Source of the DNA: Larix kaempferi
Taxonomy: Eukaryota; Streptophyta; Pinopsida; Pinales; Pinaceae
NCBI GenBank assembly: GCA_027924585.1
Contig: BSBM01000877.1
Span: forward strand, 7,813,501-7,877,500
Length of the DNA stretch: 64,000 nucleotides
Direction: 5' to 3'
The notes beneath the pieces are model-generated. The model had not been told where the DNA came from and did no database searches. It saw nothing but the letters and a program-made list of their open reading frames with translations. A program made the position numbers and the translations under genes. This document shows positions 34,190-46,704 of this stretch, piece after piece (the first letter of the stretch is position 1; each line of letters begins with the position of its first letter).

Positions 34190-35020
34190 TGGTTTTAAGA
34201 CTGTTTCGGGAAGTCATCCTGAAACTGCGGAAAGGTTCCGCGAACCTTCCCGCAATTGCAGAAGAGTTCGGTGAACCTTCCCGTTGCGGAAGAGTTCCGC
34301 GAACCTTCCCGCAATTGCGGAAGGATTCAGCGAACTGCTCCGAAACAGCGAAGAAAAATTTTCTAAGTGTCAGCGTCGAAAGGAATTTTTCGGAAGGAAT
34401 TCTCTTCCGAAATTTTGGAAGGATTCCGCGAATCGTTCCGAAACGTGGAAGAGTTCGACGAGTCGTTCCGAAGTTGCGGAAGACTTTGCTGAATCGTTCC
34501 GCAACTGCGGAAGACTTCGCCGAATCGTTCCGAAAAAATCACCTGAAATCGGGGAAGCATTCCGGCGGAAGCATTCCGCGAACGGCTCCGGAACTGCGGA
34601 AGCCTTCGCCGAATGGCTCCGCAATTGCGGAAGCCTTCGCCCAATGGCTCCACAATTTCGGGAGCATTCGCCGAATGGCTCCGCAACTGTGGAAGCCTTC
34701 GTCGAATGGCTCTTCTCGGCAAATCACCCCGCCATTGCGAAAGCGTTCGGTGAACTGCTCCGCAATTGCGGAAGCATTCGGCGAACTGCTCCGCAATTGT
34801 GGAAGCCATCGCCGAACCACCCCACAGTTGCGGAAGCATTTTTCCAGCTGCCCCGCAATTGCGGAGGGCTTCAGTCAACCGGCCCGCAATTGTGGAAGCC
34901 TACAGTCAACCGGCCCGCAACTGTGGAAGCCTACATCCAACCGCCCCGCAATTGCGGGTGCATTCAATGAAATGCCCGTTGCAGCAGGATTCCATGAACC
35001 GCCATTGCGGCGTGATTCCT
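34190..35020 (+). repeat. 31-bp CpG-rich palindromic minisatellite in the C leader
   Basis: About 27 degenerate units of roughly 31 bp, built on the palindrome TTCCGCAATTGCGGAA with GCCTTCGCCGAATGGCTCC spacers. Example register: CAATTGCGGAAGC at 34622 and its counterpart at 34653. The region is GC- and CpG-rich, unlike the AT-rich DNA around it. Because 31 is not a multiple of three and the unit lacks stops, long readings stay open in several frames on both strands (for example 34189-35022 on plus and 34878-34363 on minus); these are artefacts of the repeat. Confidence 0.9.
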
Positions 35021-35043
35021 AAAAAAAAAAAAAAAAAAAAAAA
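35021..35043 (+). repeat. A23 run at the end of the minisatellite
   Basis: Twenty-three A residues directly after the last unit and before ACGAGGGCGCTGC. Such a run inside an LTR element leader is unusual and could mark a captured polyadenylated RNA end or simple slippage. Confidence 0.9.
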
Positions 35044-35278
35044 CGAGGGCGCTGCAAGCCCCCTTGACCCCCTTTTTGTTTTTCTCCTCGTATGTTGTTG
35101 GTTGTAATAGAATTCTATGACTGTCAACGTAATGTTTTCCCACATGCATGAAGTACTTTGTGAATTCTGAGAATGTAATGCAGCTAACAATTGTGCTGAT
35201 GAAAGAGTCACAGTTACAGCAGGGTAGCACTCTAGATAATATAGTTGGAAAGTTTTGAATCTTGGTTGGGCCAAGAAA

Positions 35279-36610
35279 ATGAACATCATGAATGATGCAC
35301 AGGATCCCTATGAGCCTGAGACAGATGCCATGGGGGAGAACATACAGGTTGAGAATGCTGAAACAGAATCTAATGGGAGAAGAAATCAAGAGACCCCTCC
35401 AGATGTTGCAGCCACCATGAGAAGCCTAAGGGTGGAGTTGCAAAGCTGTAGGGAAGATAATGAAAGGATGATTAAAGCTCAAGAAGAACAAAATCAGCTG
35501 AATGCAGCCATGCTGCAGAGTTTAACAGACATCCAAAGGCAAATAAACTCTGGGCATCAGATATCAAATCCAGAAAGGGGTGGGAGCAGCTCTAGAAGAA
35601 ATTCCCGTAAGAGGGCCAGTAGCTCAAGAAGAGTTTCTACAGACAGCACATATACTCCAGAAATATCTTCTAATGAATCATCTGACTCTGAAGAATCCAA
35701 TGAGGGTTCATGTTCTTCATCTCACAGGAGCAAGAGGAAGAAGCACTACAAGAACAATTCACATGGGGAATTTAAGAAGGCAAAACCTCCTACATTTGAC
35801 GGAGAGGTAAAATCTGGTCAAGAAGCTGAAGCTTGGCTTCTTGGGATGAGAAAATATTTCCAAGTCCAAGACTACTCAGGAAATATGAAGGCAAGGGTTT
35901 CCATCTTCAACTTGAATGGAAGAGCATCTATATGGTGGGAACACACCAGGCAAGTGAAGAAGATCAATGAAAGGAAGATCATGTGGAAGCAGTTCAAGAA
36001 ATACTTCAAGCAGAAGTACCTCTCTGATAGGTACTATGATGATAAGATCAAAGAATTCCATGAGCTGAGATTGGGACAATTGACCATGGAAGAATATGCA
36101 AACAAGTTCTTGGAGCTGCTGAGGTATGTCAAGTACATTCGAGATGATAAGGTGAAAATTCAACGTTTCCTAAGTGGACTACCCTAGTCATATAAAGATA
36201 GAATTGAGTTCGATGAACCTCGAACTCTAGAGGAGGCCATAAGAAAGGCCAAGTATTGCTTTGATCAGAACAGAAGCAAACCGAAATTCCATAAGGCATG
36301 GAAAGATAGGAAAAATGAAAAGTTTGATCAAAGGAAGAAGGGGTTCAAGCCTCCTCAATTCAGGAATCAACAAAGGCAGCCATCACAGGTTGTGACTAAG
36401 CCAACTAGGATGATGGGGGACAAGCCAAGAGATCCAAAGGAGCCAAGAGAACCACTTCAATGTTGGGGTTGTGGAGGAGACCACATGCTTAGGAACTGTC
36501 CACATCGGAATGGGAATGCGAATCAAGTTCACAACATCCAAGGAGCTGGAACTGTGGGTCAAGTGGCGAGAGCAATTCCTAGAATCTATGCAGCGCTAGT
36601 CGACCGCTAG
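35279..36610 (+). pseudogene. Gag of chromovirus C
   Basis: Starts at the ATG at 35279 (MNIMNDAQDPYEPETD). A Ser/Arg-rich region (about 35580-35760) precedes the Gag core, PPTFDGEVKSGQEAEAWLLG (about 35790) and RVSIFNLNGRASIWWEH (about 35895-35945), then the helix-rich half ending IQRFLSGLP. A basic region follows, then a knuckle CWGCGGDHMLRNC (about 36463-36500, CX2CX3HX4C). Gag assembles the particle and binds RNA. In-frame TAG at 36185 (LP-stop-SYKD, where Gln is usual) and TAG at 36608 (before ADHQ) interrupt it; the frame continues unshifted into the protease. Confidence 0.88.
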
Positions 36611-37861
36611 GCAGATCATCAATCAACTGTGGTTGAAGTTGAAGGTAAGATTGCTAAGAAATCTGTTTCTATTTTGATTGATCCTGGATCTACTCACAGT
36701 TATGTCACTCCTAGAATTGTTGAGGTTTGTGCTTTCAAGAAATTAAAGCATAGTAAATCCTGGTTAGTTCAACTAGCCACTGGAACCAAGAGAAAAGTTA
36801 GTGAAATAGTAGAGAAATGTCCATTAGAGATGGATGGGCTATTCACTTATGCAGATCTGAATATTTTGCCACTTGGTTCCTATGATATTCTCATTGGAAT
36901 GGATTGGTTAGAAGCACACAGGGTTAAACTTGACTGCTACAATAAGACATTTGAATGCATGGATGAAGAAGGAAACCCGAGGGTTGTAAGAGGCATTCCA
37001 AAGATAACTTCTGTTAGACAGGTTTCAGCCATGCAGCTGAAAAAGTTCTACAGGAAGGGGTGCCAACTGTATGCAGCCCACATTTTAGAGGCAACAGAGA
37101 ATGAAACTCTTAAATTGGAGGACTATCATGTATTGCAAGAATTCAGGGATGTTTTTCCTGATGAGATTCCAGGACTCCCTCCAAAGAGAGACATTGAATT
37201 TACAATTGAACTTGTGCCAGGAGCAGCACCAGTGTCTAAGACACTGTACAGGATGAGTACACCGGAATTGCTAGAATTGAAAATGCAATTACAAGAGTTG
37301 CTGGAAAAGAAATATATTAGGCCAAGTGTGTCCCCATGGGGAGCACCTGTTCTATTTGTGAAAAAGAAAGATGGAACACTCAGGTTATGTATTGACTACA
37401 GGCAGTTGAACAAAGTCACGGTGAAGAACAAATATCCATTGCCCCGAATTGATGACCTTTTTGACCAAATGAGAGGAGAAAAGGTATTTTCAAAGATTGA
37501 TTTGAGGTCTGGTTACCATCAGGTAAGAATCAAGGAAGAATATATTCATAAGACAGCCTTTAGAACAAGGTATGGGCACTATGAGTTTGTAGTGGTACCA
37601 TTCGGTCTTACAAATGCACCAGCTACATTCATGTGTCTCATGAATAATGTTTTTAGCAAGTATTTGGATAAGTTTGTTCTTGTATTCCTAGACGACATTC
37701 TCATCTATTCTAAGAATGAAGAAGAGCATGAAGAACATTTGAGAATGACAATGCAATTACTAAGGGAGCATAAGCTATATGCCAAGTTGAGCAAATGTGA
37801 CTTTTATAAGATAGAATTCATTATTTGGGTCACATCATCTCCGACGAATGAATATCTGTAG
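36611..37861 (+). pseudogene. Protease and reverse transcriptase of chromovirus C
   Basis: The protease active-site loop is [13 protein letters not shown] (about 36674-36712), with DPG for DSG, and its C-terminal part is [14 protein letters not shown] (about 36880-36925). The RT has all blocks: [20 protein letters not shown] (about 37340), [15 protein letters not shown] (about 37490), [20 protein letters not shown] (about 37560-37615) and the catalytic [10 protein letters not shown] (about 37684-37713) with both Asp kept. It is open from 36629 to 37861. A one-base deletion near 37825-37830, just before the GHIIS motif, throws the reading into a false end; TGA at 37849 in the resumed frame adds a second break where Gly is usual. 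Confidence 0.9.
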
Positions 37862-38559
37862 ACCCTGAGAAGATTGAAGCCATTATGAATTGGCCAACTC
37901 CAAGGAATGTGACTGATGTGAGATCTTTTATGGGCCTTGCTGGTTGTTACAGGAGGTTTATCGAAGGATTCTCCAAGGTTGCAAACCCGATCACTTCTTT
38001 GCAAAAGAAGGGGATAAAGTTTGAATGGTCACCAAGATGTGAGGAAAGTTTTCAACGGGTGAAGAATCTTCTTACAAGTGCACCTATTTTGAAGATTGCA
38101 GACCCGGAAAAAGACTTTGTGGTGTGTACCGATGCATGCAATCAAGGACTTGGAGGAGTCCTTATGCAAGACAACCACGTGATATGCTATGAGTCAAGAA
38201 AGTTGAAGGAGCATGAGAAAAACTACGCTACTCATGATATAGAGCTGGCGGCCATAAGACACGCTTTAAAGATGTGGAGGCATTACTTAATGGGAAGAAA
38301 ATTTGAGTTAAGGACAAACCATTGTGGACTGGAATACTTGTTTGATCAGCCAATGTTAAATGCTAGGCAAGCTAGATGGTTGGAATTTTTGTGTGAATTT
38401 GATTTTGAAATCAAACACATAAAGAGGAAAGAAAACAAGGTGGCTGATGCACTCAACAGGAAGGTACATGAAATGTATGTGGCAGCGCTTAGTACTTGCC
38501 AACCAGATTTGAAGCAGCAGATTGTTAACCATATGGTTGAGGATGAAGTGTATGAGTAG
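37862..38559 (+). pseudogene. RNase H of chromovirus C
   Basis: After the shifted RT thumb ([18 protein letters not shown], about 37920-37975), RNase H shows [16 protein letters not shown] (first Asp, about 38118-38165) and [11 protein letters not shown] (Glu, about 38225-38255). It then shows [12 protein letters not shown], where Asn stands for the usual Asp of TDH (about 38310), followed by the connector [18 protein letters not shown]. It removes the template RNA. TAG at 38557 (YE-stop-IKGN, probably Gln) ends the open frame; the reading resumes in the same frame. Confidence 0.87.
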
Positions 38560-39417
38560 ATAAAGGGCAATTTGCAGCAGCAAGACCTTGGCAAGAAGAA
38601 TGAAGGCTATCACTTGGAAGAAGGCGGACTTCTTACTTATAAGAATAGAGTCTATATTCCAAATGCGGCAGATTTAAGGAGAATGGTTATGGATGAGATC
38701 CATAAAGCTCCATACTTTGGTCACCCAGGATATCAGAAAACAATTGCTACAGCAAGAAAATATTATTTCTGGCCAGGGATGAAGAAGGACATCGCTGAAT
38801 ACATCTCTAAGTGCATGGAATGTCAGCAGGTGAAGGTTGAACACCAGCACCCAGCAGGTTTATTGCACCCAGTGCCAATTCCAGAATGGAAATGGGAAAT
38901 AATTTCCATGGATTTTATTACAGGATTTCCAATGACTAAGAGACAACATGATTCCATCATGGTTGTGGTGGACAAGTTAACAAAGGCAGCACATTTTATA
39001 CCGGTTAAGTCCACACATAAAGCCGATGCCATTGCAGATATTTTCATGAAGGAAATTTTCAGATTACATGGGTTGCCTAAGGCGATAATTTCTGACGGGG
39101 ACACCAAGTTCACTTCCAATTTTTGGAAAGGTCTCTTTGCAGATTTGGGTACACAGTTGAACTTTAGCACCGCGTACCATCCTCAAATAGAAGGGCAAAC
39201 AGAAAGAGTAAATCAGGTGCTTGAAGACATGCTTCGCATGTATGTAATGGACAAGCCATCCAAGTGGGAGGACTATCTACACCTGGTAGAGTTTGCATAT
39301 AATAATGGGCATCAAGAATCATTGGGAATGAGTCCATATGAGGCTTTGTACGGCAGAAGGTGTAGGACACCAGTGACTTGGGACAATCCAGTGAACAGAA
39401 TTGTACTTGGGCCATAA
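38560..39417 (+). pseudogene. Integrase core of chromovirus C
   Basis: The HHCC finger is intact (HKAPYFGHPGYQKT; CMECQQVK, about 38700-38835). The DDE core has all three acids: ISMDFITGFP (about 38905), IISDGDTKFTSNFW (about 39087) and GQTERVNQVLEDML (about 39195). The far part is the usual YNNGHQESLGMSPYEALYG (about 39300-39355). Integrase joins cDNA to the chromosome; with the chromodomain it directs the site. TAA at 39415 (GP-stop-LLKEME, probably CAA Gln) separates it from the C-terminal part, same frame. Confidence 0.9.
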
Positions 39418-39957
39418 TTGCTTAAGGAAATGGAACAAGAGGTTGCAAAGATCCGACAAAATTTAAAAGCAGCGCAGGATAGACACAAAAGCTACGCAGA
39501 TAAACACAGAATGCATAGGGAATTCAATGTTGGGGATCATGTGTATCTTAGAGTAAGAGCAAGGAAGAGTTCCTTGAAGCTTGGGAGCTGTGCCAAGCTA
39601 TCACCTAGATATTGTGGGCCATTTGAAGTGCTTGAAAGAATAGGACCAGTTGCATATAGACTTGCATTGCCTGCTAGCACTAAAGCTCATAATGTTTTTC
39701 ATGTCTCTTTGCTAAAGAAATATGTACATGATCCTAACCATGTGATTAATTGGGATGTGATCCAGGTGGAACCCGAGGGAGAATTCCAAATCGATCCATT
39801 GTGCATCCTAGACAAGAAGGTAACATTGCTCCAGAACCGAGCCATCGGACAGGTAAAGGTGCAATGGAAGCACTACGGTCCCGATGAGGCTACATGGGAG
39901 ATGGAGGATGCCATGAGGGTGGCATATCCATTTTTGTTCAGTTTTGATGAGCACTGA
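39418..39957 (+). CDS. Integrase C-terminus with chromodomain, chromovirus C
   Basis: Open from 39418 to the real terminator TGA at 39955. It begins with the coiled linker (EQEVAKIRQNLKAAQDRHKS), then the GPY-type module KLSPRYCGPFEVLERIGPVA (about 39595-39650) and AHNVFHVSLLKKYV (about 39690). It ends in a chromodomain, ILDKKVTLLQNRAIGQVKV then QWKHYGPDEATWEMED (about 39808-39915). Chromovirus chromodomains guide integration to histone-marked chromatin, often heterochromatin. The downstream TGA leaves about 28 bp before the LTR with the polypurine tract. This part has no internal break, but it lacks its own start because it is translated as part of the polyprotein. Confidence 0.88.
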   Translation: MLKEMEQEVAKIRQNLKAAQDRHKSYADKHRMHREFNVGDHVYLRVRARKSSLKLGSCAKLSPRYCGPFEVLERIGPVAYRLALPASTKAHNVFHVSLLKKYVHDPNHVINWDVIQVEPEGEFQIDPLCILDKKVTLLQNRAIGQVKVQWKHYGPDEATWEMEDAMRVAYPFLFSFDEH

Positions 39958-39972
39958 GGACAGTGATAATGT

Positions 39973-39985
39973 AAGGGGAGGGGTA
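39973..39985 (+). other. Polypurine tract of C
   Basis: AAGGGGAGGGGTA directly before the 3' LTR. Confidence 0.88.
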
Positions 39986-41698
39986 TGTCACGTCCCCATT
40001 TTGGCCCCTTTGTATTAAATCGTAAATGATGTAAATATTGTTACTTAATCATGGTGAGGAGCTCAAGGCCAAGGCCCCACCATTGATTTAGCGTTTTATG
40101 TATCGGCAATTAAAGAAATAGATGCCTATGGTTCTTGTGCTAGATGGGCACGATGTAAATAAGACATCATGTAAAATCGAATTTTATTGAAAATACCCAC
40201 AACTAGCTATGCAATGCAACAAAAGAGATGGGGCATGATTCTACAAGGGAAAGGGAGGGAAATTATTTAAACCCTTGAGCCAATGGTATTAATCCATGTG
40301 TCAATGGGGAAACCCATAAACCACCAACTACCCATTTTGTCTCATGCACCCAATCATTTAATTCTTCCAAGAAATTGGTTAAGGCAGTTAATGCCTTGGA
40401 AATGAAGAAGTATGGCAGCCAATTTCGTGCATGGGCAAGCCATCAACCTGGAAATTCGTGTTTTTGCTTGTTGGGCAAGGAAACACCCACGAAATGGTGC
40501 CCAAAGCCATTCTGAATGGTCAATCTTCACTCATTCACGCAGTTGGAGCTAGCTGGGTCTTTCCCTACACGTTTTTCATCCAAATCCTGCATTTTCCATG
40601 CCTGGGAGTTCGTTTTTGCATATGCAGTAGCCTGGGAGAGAAGGGCCACATTTTGGGGACTGTATGGAGGTCGTTTTTGCCCCCAAATTTCCAAGGACGT
40701 TTTTCTAAAAACGGATTGGGCTTCCCTGGGTTGTTCCCCAACTTCCCATTTCGTTTTTGTGGGTTCCCACGTTTTTCTGAGTGAGCTGAAACCCCATCTC
40801 ATGCATCTCACTGTAAAAACGTTTTATCTTGCCCCATAATTGTGTTCTGCTGTTGTGTGCATCCTCGTTTTTGGTTTGAACCTGTGAATTGAAGTTTTGG
40901 AGTGGTAGTGGACAGAAGTGGCTTGATAAACCTAGTGGGGGAGACAACCTCTCAAGAAGATCAAGAGGGCTTTGGTTACTCTTCTATGCATGCCCTGAGA
41001 GCACTAGATAGGGAAGGTATGGCTTGAGGGACTGTATAGCAGTGAAAAGAATACTTCCTTGTGCTGGGTGTGTAGGTATTGTGGGTTCCAAGCTAGATAG
41101 ATCTTGCAAGGTTATCCCTGGCTCTATGCTGGAGCTCACTAGCTTAGCAATTCTTCCCTTCCATGTCCTAGCAGCCTGATAAACCCAATTGCAGATTGGC
41201 TTGGCTCATCTTAGTGTATGCTTGGCTATGTGTGAGTCTACTGTTCCCTGGTTCCTTGTAGAGATCATGCCCAGCTCGGGGGTGGCAGTGGTGCTGAGAG
41301 ATTGAGGAGCACCCTGGCCTACGGTTGGGTGGAACGTTGCATTTGCATAGCCAGTTGCGTGGGACTACTTTCGTATAAGATAAGTATCCTCTTGTGTTAA
41401 AATGCAATTACCATTTGATGAATATTATGAATGTATGTAGATGGGTTAAATGAATTTACTTCCGCTGTGATTTTCTTAAAATCATACATTTCCATACGTC
41501 TCTGTTATATTCTGTGAATGCTTATGGTTAAAAGTTTCATGGGGCTAGACGCCCAGTTCAGCATCACGTCTGTTATGCACTTTCATATGTATATTTTCAA
41601 TTAAATTTGAATGTTTCTTTATAATGTATGGGGCTGGATGCCCAGTTTAACCTCACAATCCTCTTCATCTAGCTGGTAGAATGGGAGGGGACGTGACA
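39986..41698 (+). repeat. 3' LTR of chromovirus C
   Basis: 1713 bp, same termini as 32344-34056, followed by AATGT. Confidence 0.95.
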
Positions 41699-41703
41699 AA
41701 TGT

Positions 41704-44700
41704 TTTCAAATATATATGCTAATCCATATTCTTGACATGTGATAATTCATGTACAATTGCAATTTTTTTTTATTGTCATGGAATTTGATTTTGTTCTTTG
41801 CTTCGCAGTACCTGCCAGAGTTGGAACTACAAGAGACAGGTGTGGGTATAGAGTACATAGGAAATTTATGTTCATTCTCTAAGATGTAGAAATTGATGCT
41901 CCAATTTATTTCCATCTCTCCTACAATGTCCAAGATTATCAATTTATACATGGAATTTGACATGGTGCTCTTCCCAACAACTTGATTTTTATTTTGAGCA
42001 GGTAACTTTTGAGTGTTGAGTATGTCTTGAACGTGACAGTGTTCCAACAAAGAATGTTTATTTTTTCAAACAATATACATTTGTTTCTATGGAACTTCAA
42101 TATATTAATAAAGATAATACTGTTTAGAATAGCTCTCATCTAAAGTTTTGAAATAATATATTGCGGTTGCTAGGGCTAGGTTTGACAAGGTCAGTTATGC
42201 ATCACAAGGATCTATTCAAGATGATTTTGTAGTTTTATGGAATTACCAAATTTTCAAATCGTTAGAATTCAACAATTTGTTTGTTAATGCTATGAATATT
42301 TTGGAAGCATTATGATGTAAGTACATGAATAACAATTCTTCAAACTTGTATAGAATTCAATGATAAGTTGGTTAGTGATTTATGAATTCTACATTGCAAG
42401 GGTCTTTCTAATATGCTCTAAAATAGTCGTTTTATTTCAAGAAAGCTAATCTTGGGTGAAGAAATAAAATTTTCTTATAAGTACCTTTAAATGTTGGCAA
42501 TTATTTTGAACTTATAGTTAGATAAGACTTACATATATATATATATAACTAATTTTATCTTATTATAATCAACTAAGAAAACCAAATGAAATTTTGTAGA
42601 AATATATCTATACAATCACTAAGGTATTCTATTAGTATCTAGCCCAATGTATATCTATATATGTTGGTTTGTATGTATAAAATTGATATTAGTTTATGTG
42701 TAAATGAAGCCTTATATTGATAATATAGAAAAGTATTGATATCATGTCTAATCTTGTCTCTTTATGCATGTATGTCTCTCTTAATGTATATCAGCGGTAA
42801 CTAATGAATGTAATGATCCCCATATTGCAAGACGAAGTATCATAATGAATATCAATATATACTTTGTCATATTTGTTAAAATTTAGCTTAACCATGCAAC
42901 ATAAGTTATGATTATCATTTCATATTGTTTGTTGAGCTTGGGGGCTTTGCGCATTTTTTGTGCTTTGAATCAAGCAAATTTCACTGGGTTAGGGTACATT
43001 GCACATTTTTTCGTGTTTTGCATTCGACAAAATTTTGGAGTAATTTTTTCATTGGGCTTAGAGTAATCTTGTTGGAGTAATATCATTGTTAATTGGGCTT
43101 GTGGAGATTCCAATGTTTTGTGCTTTGCATCCAACAAAATTTTGTAGTCGTGTTCAAAAGAGAGATGGTGAAGAACAAGAAGTTGGTTTTAATAACACAT
43201 GAGGGATGGAAGACTAGAGGCAAAAAAAATGTGTGGTTATTGGACTTCTAAGAGAGTCTTGATGTAATTCTGATTTTTATATTTAATGAGAAAAGTTCTC
43301 GTTGCAGCGAATATCTGCGCAGCTCTTTAGTTCATGTAGCGATCTTGGGCAAGGGCCCACCCAAGGAAATTACAGGGACTTATGCTTTCAGGATAGATTT
43401 GTTTTCCATATTGTTTCAGTCATTCCATAGAAAAGCATTGTTTATTGTAGTTTCCTACAAATTGTAGTAGTTATTGTCAACCACTATTTTCTTTGCAATT
43501 TGAGCATAGGAACAATATAGATTTGCTTTCGTGAATGCAATTTAATCTGATTATGTTATCTCTTTCCTATGTATGATTCCATCATTCAACTTGGTAAATG
43601 CTATCCATATGCATCATTTCAGTTTTGTATGGAATTCACAGTCTCTCAATTTCATGTGCTTTGTATCCCTGAGGTAGAGTAAGAATGACTTCCATTGAAA
43701 GTTGTTCCAACCAATAGTGTCAAGTTAGCCTAAGCTCAAGCCCCAGAGGGGACCAACGAGGAACTAAGTGCCAAGTAGGATGTCTGGATGTTGCACTCTT
43801 GCATCTCATAGTTAAAATTCATTTTGGGGTTTGTTTTTGTATTAAAAGTAGATTACATTTCTAGTTAGTTAATCAAGTTCTTATATTACAAGACATATCC
43901 TCCTTTTTGTAGATGCATATATTGTGTTGAACATTTATAAGTTTGTACAATCTCTAGGTTGAAATTTAAAAGTTAAGATTATAGGTACGGCATCCTTGTT
44001 GGAATCTTGTCTTATAGGTACAATATTAATGTTGATATATGGAGCCCACCAATTTTCACACTATATTAATTTGAAATTTATAAACAAGTAGATGATAAAA
44101 GTTAATACTCCAAAATAATAAAAACAAAAGTGTAGTTTTGAAATAAGCATTATTGAACCCTAAAATAACTAAGTAAGTGAATGATATATACAATAATTAC
44201 TATCTAAAAGTGAAATGCAATAATTACTATGAATGAGAAGCAACAACATAATGGTAACCAGTGTTGGAATTTCATTTCATATTTGCCCTTCACACTAAAT
44301 TTTTTTGACGTTTTGAACTTTTATCTTATTCCAATTAAAAGATAACTACGGAGTCATTTACCCTTATTTTTGGTTGATCATATACTCTGAAAATTGAGAT
44401 CTTTTCAAGTAGGATGAACAAAACAACCTACTAATAATGACACAAACAACTCAATAGTAACATGTGCGACCATTATGCATCTGAAGAGGTTGCCTATGTA
44501 TTATTCAAGAGGTTGCTTATGTATTATTCACGATGCACTCTAATCAAAATTTGATAAAATAAATGTCGTTGTGTTTTGCTTCAATGCATTTAGTTTTCTA
44601 GTATAGTTAATTCATTTTATTTTATTTTTATAAAATGTAATGATGCAAACTTATATCATTTGACATAGTAATTTGAATATACATAAATTCCACATAGCTC

Positions 44701-46699
44701 ATTTGCTTATGGTAAAAACTATATTTTTAGCACACTTTTTGTGGTATTACTATATCATCATAATAAGCATATTCTTAGTACATATGATATTTTGGCCATA
44801 AATATAAAGCAAATGAAACTTAAGTCATGTGTATGTGATGAAATTTGGTTGTTCAAATTGACAACCATGGGTTCCATGTTATTATCAATGTGTTTTTGTG
44901 GGGGATGGCCAAAATTAGGACCTGACTAGTTTCTACATTCTTCTTTGGGCCATTCACTTTCCCGTGGTAATTGTTTCAATTAATTACTAAAACTACAAGA
45001 ATAATAAAATGTTACTATGTTTTAACATAATCAAATAAATCATTTTCAAATTGTGAATGATAGCTTTAAAAGCTTTAAGCAACATGACATGTTAGTTGTA
45101 ACTTGGAAATATTGGAGGTGTACAAAGTGGGATTGGGATCCTCCCACAACAAGACCATAATTTCATGCCAAGATTCCTCTATAGGTTGTAGGCTTTGGCC
45201 AACCACAAATGTTAACTAAGCTCAATATCAAAATAACAAAAACAATTTCATGTTTAAAATGAACATAATAGTTTCATTAAAATTTATTTTTAAAATCTTA
45301 CCTTAATAAATTGTTGATACTTGGTTTCAAAGTACATAACACCCATGAGATGGTCATGGGTGGTTTTGGTTAATTTTCATTTAAACTATTACTCAACCCA
45401 AACCACGTATCTAACTAATAAAAATTAATGACAATTTTAAAAAATAATACCATCCAAACTCAAGAGTACATCTTTTGTAATGAACTAATTAATATATATA
45501 TATATATATATAATCATTAGATTAATATATATATATATATATAAATATGAGTGTAAACTACTTTTTTATCTTTTATTATTATTTGGCTAATTTTAGTTTT
45601 ATAGTAAATATGTTGTAAGTTGGATCAAATTTGTCAATTTAAAATTAATTATCAATAAATTAATTAAAAATATTTAATAAATTAATTTTTATTTTTCAAA
45701 AATATAATTTAATAAATATTATATTTAAAACATTATAAAAAATTTAATATTTGAACACCTCATGTATGAAAATTTGTGAAATTGCACATGTTTACTAAAT
45801 ATTTAACCTTAAATTCCATTAAATCAAATTAAATTAAATGTTAGAATCGTATGTGTTAATATAAATTTGAGTAGACTCAATTACCCAATCAAATTAAATC
45901 AGTCTATTTTCTTCAACTTTATCATTGTTTAATTTAAGCAATTTAAAATTAAAAGAATATGGAAATAGAGTAAGCCACTAAGCATAATAGTATTCCTGCA
46001 ACTGCAGTCCTTGACAAAAGCTCCTAGACTTTAATTAAAACATACAAAAAAATCCATATACCTAGTTGTCACACCCCTTATCATTAAATATAACATAAAT
46101 AATATAATATTACATATACCATAAATAATATAATATAATATAATATGACATAAATTTTGACAGACTCATTAATATTTAACATGGTTCTCTAACCATATGT
46201 AATTCCAAAAACACTCTACAAACATCATAACATTAAAACCTCAAACTAATAAAAAAAATATCTAAACTTATTTTTAATTAAAACTATGACATCAAACTTT
46301 GAATATGTGATTCCAAAAAAACTGAACAAACGTCATAACAGTAAAACCTCAAACTAATAAAAATAAAATATCTAACGGTGACGCAGCCTTTAAGAGAAAC
46401 GCCAGAAAGTTATGGTTTGTGATGAGGTAAAGGTGACGCTATATGTTTACATGTTATTTAACAATGTTCATGGCTATCTACATTATGGAAAAGCTATTCA
46501 TGTATGCTTCTTAATTATGCATCTTACACATGTTTGTTTATCCATGCCAATTTCTTATTGTTTTCAATTTTCTCTTGCTGTGGAGCTTATACATGGATAT
46601 GCAAATCAAATACATTTTAGCCTTTATAACAATCTTCGTGCATGATGCTTTCAAGTATTTTTTGCTTGTTATACTCTTTTGAATTTTGAGTTGTGAAAA
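41704..46699. other. AT-rich intergenic DNA, no gene seen
   Basis: No conserved domain, LTR pair or RNA gene found in these 5 kb. (TA)n runs sit near 42535, 45492-45512 and 45524-45543. Two near-copies of CAGTAAAACCTCAAACTAATA-type sequence occur at about 46230-46250 and 46340-46360. At 41800-41900 a splice-acceptor-like CTTCGCAG followed by a short open reading could be a lost exon, but I cannot name it. Confidence 0.55.
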
Positions 46700-46704
46700 G
46701 TGTT

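Larger units (their letters stand above)
32344..41698 (+). mobile_element. Chromovirus C (Tekay/Del-like), near full length
   Basis: 9355 bp with 1713-bp LTRs that open TGTCACGTCCCC and close GGGGACGTGACA, a 12-bp perfect terminal inverted repeat. Flanks are AATGT at 32339-32343 and 41699-41703. Inside are an initiator tRNA-Met primer site, a leader with a 31-bp minisatellite and a 23-base A run, gag, protease, RT, RNase H, integrase and a C-terminal chromodomain, then a polypurine tract. The chromodomain places it among chromoviruses; the gene order and style suggest Tekay/Del. The LTRs differ by about 22 of 1713 positions by eye. Five in-frame stops and one deletion break the polyprotein, so it is recent but inactive. 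Confidence 0.95.

Noticed and set aside
34189-35022. Long readings of 277 and 228 codons on plus and 171 on minus
   Set aside because: They come from the stop-free 31-bp repeat, which is open in several frames at once.
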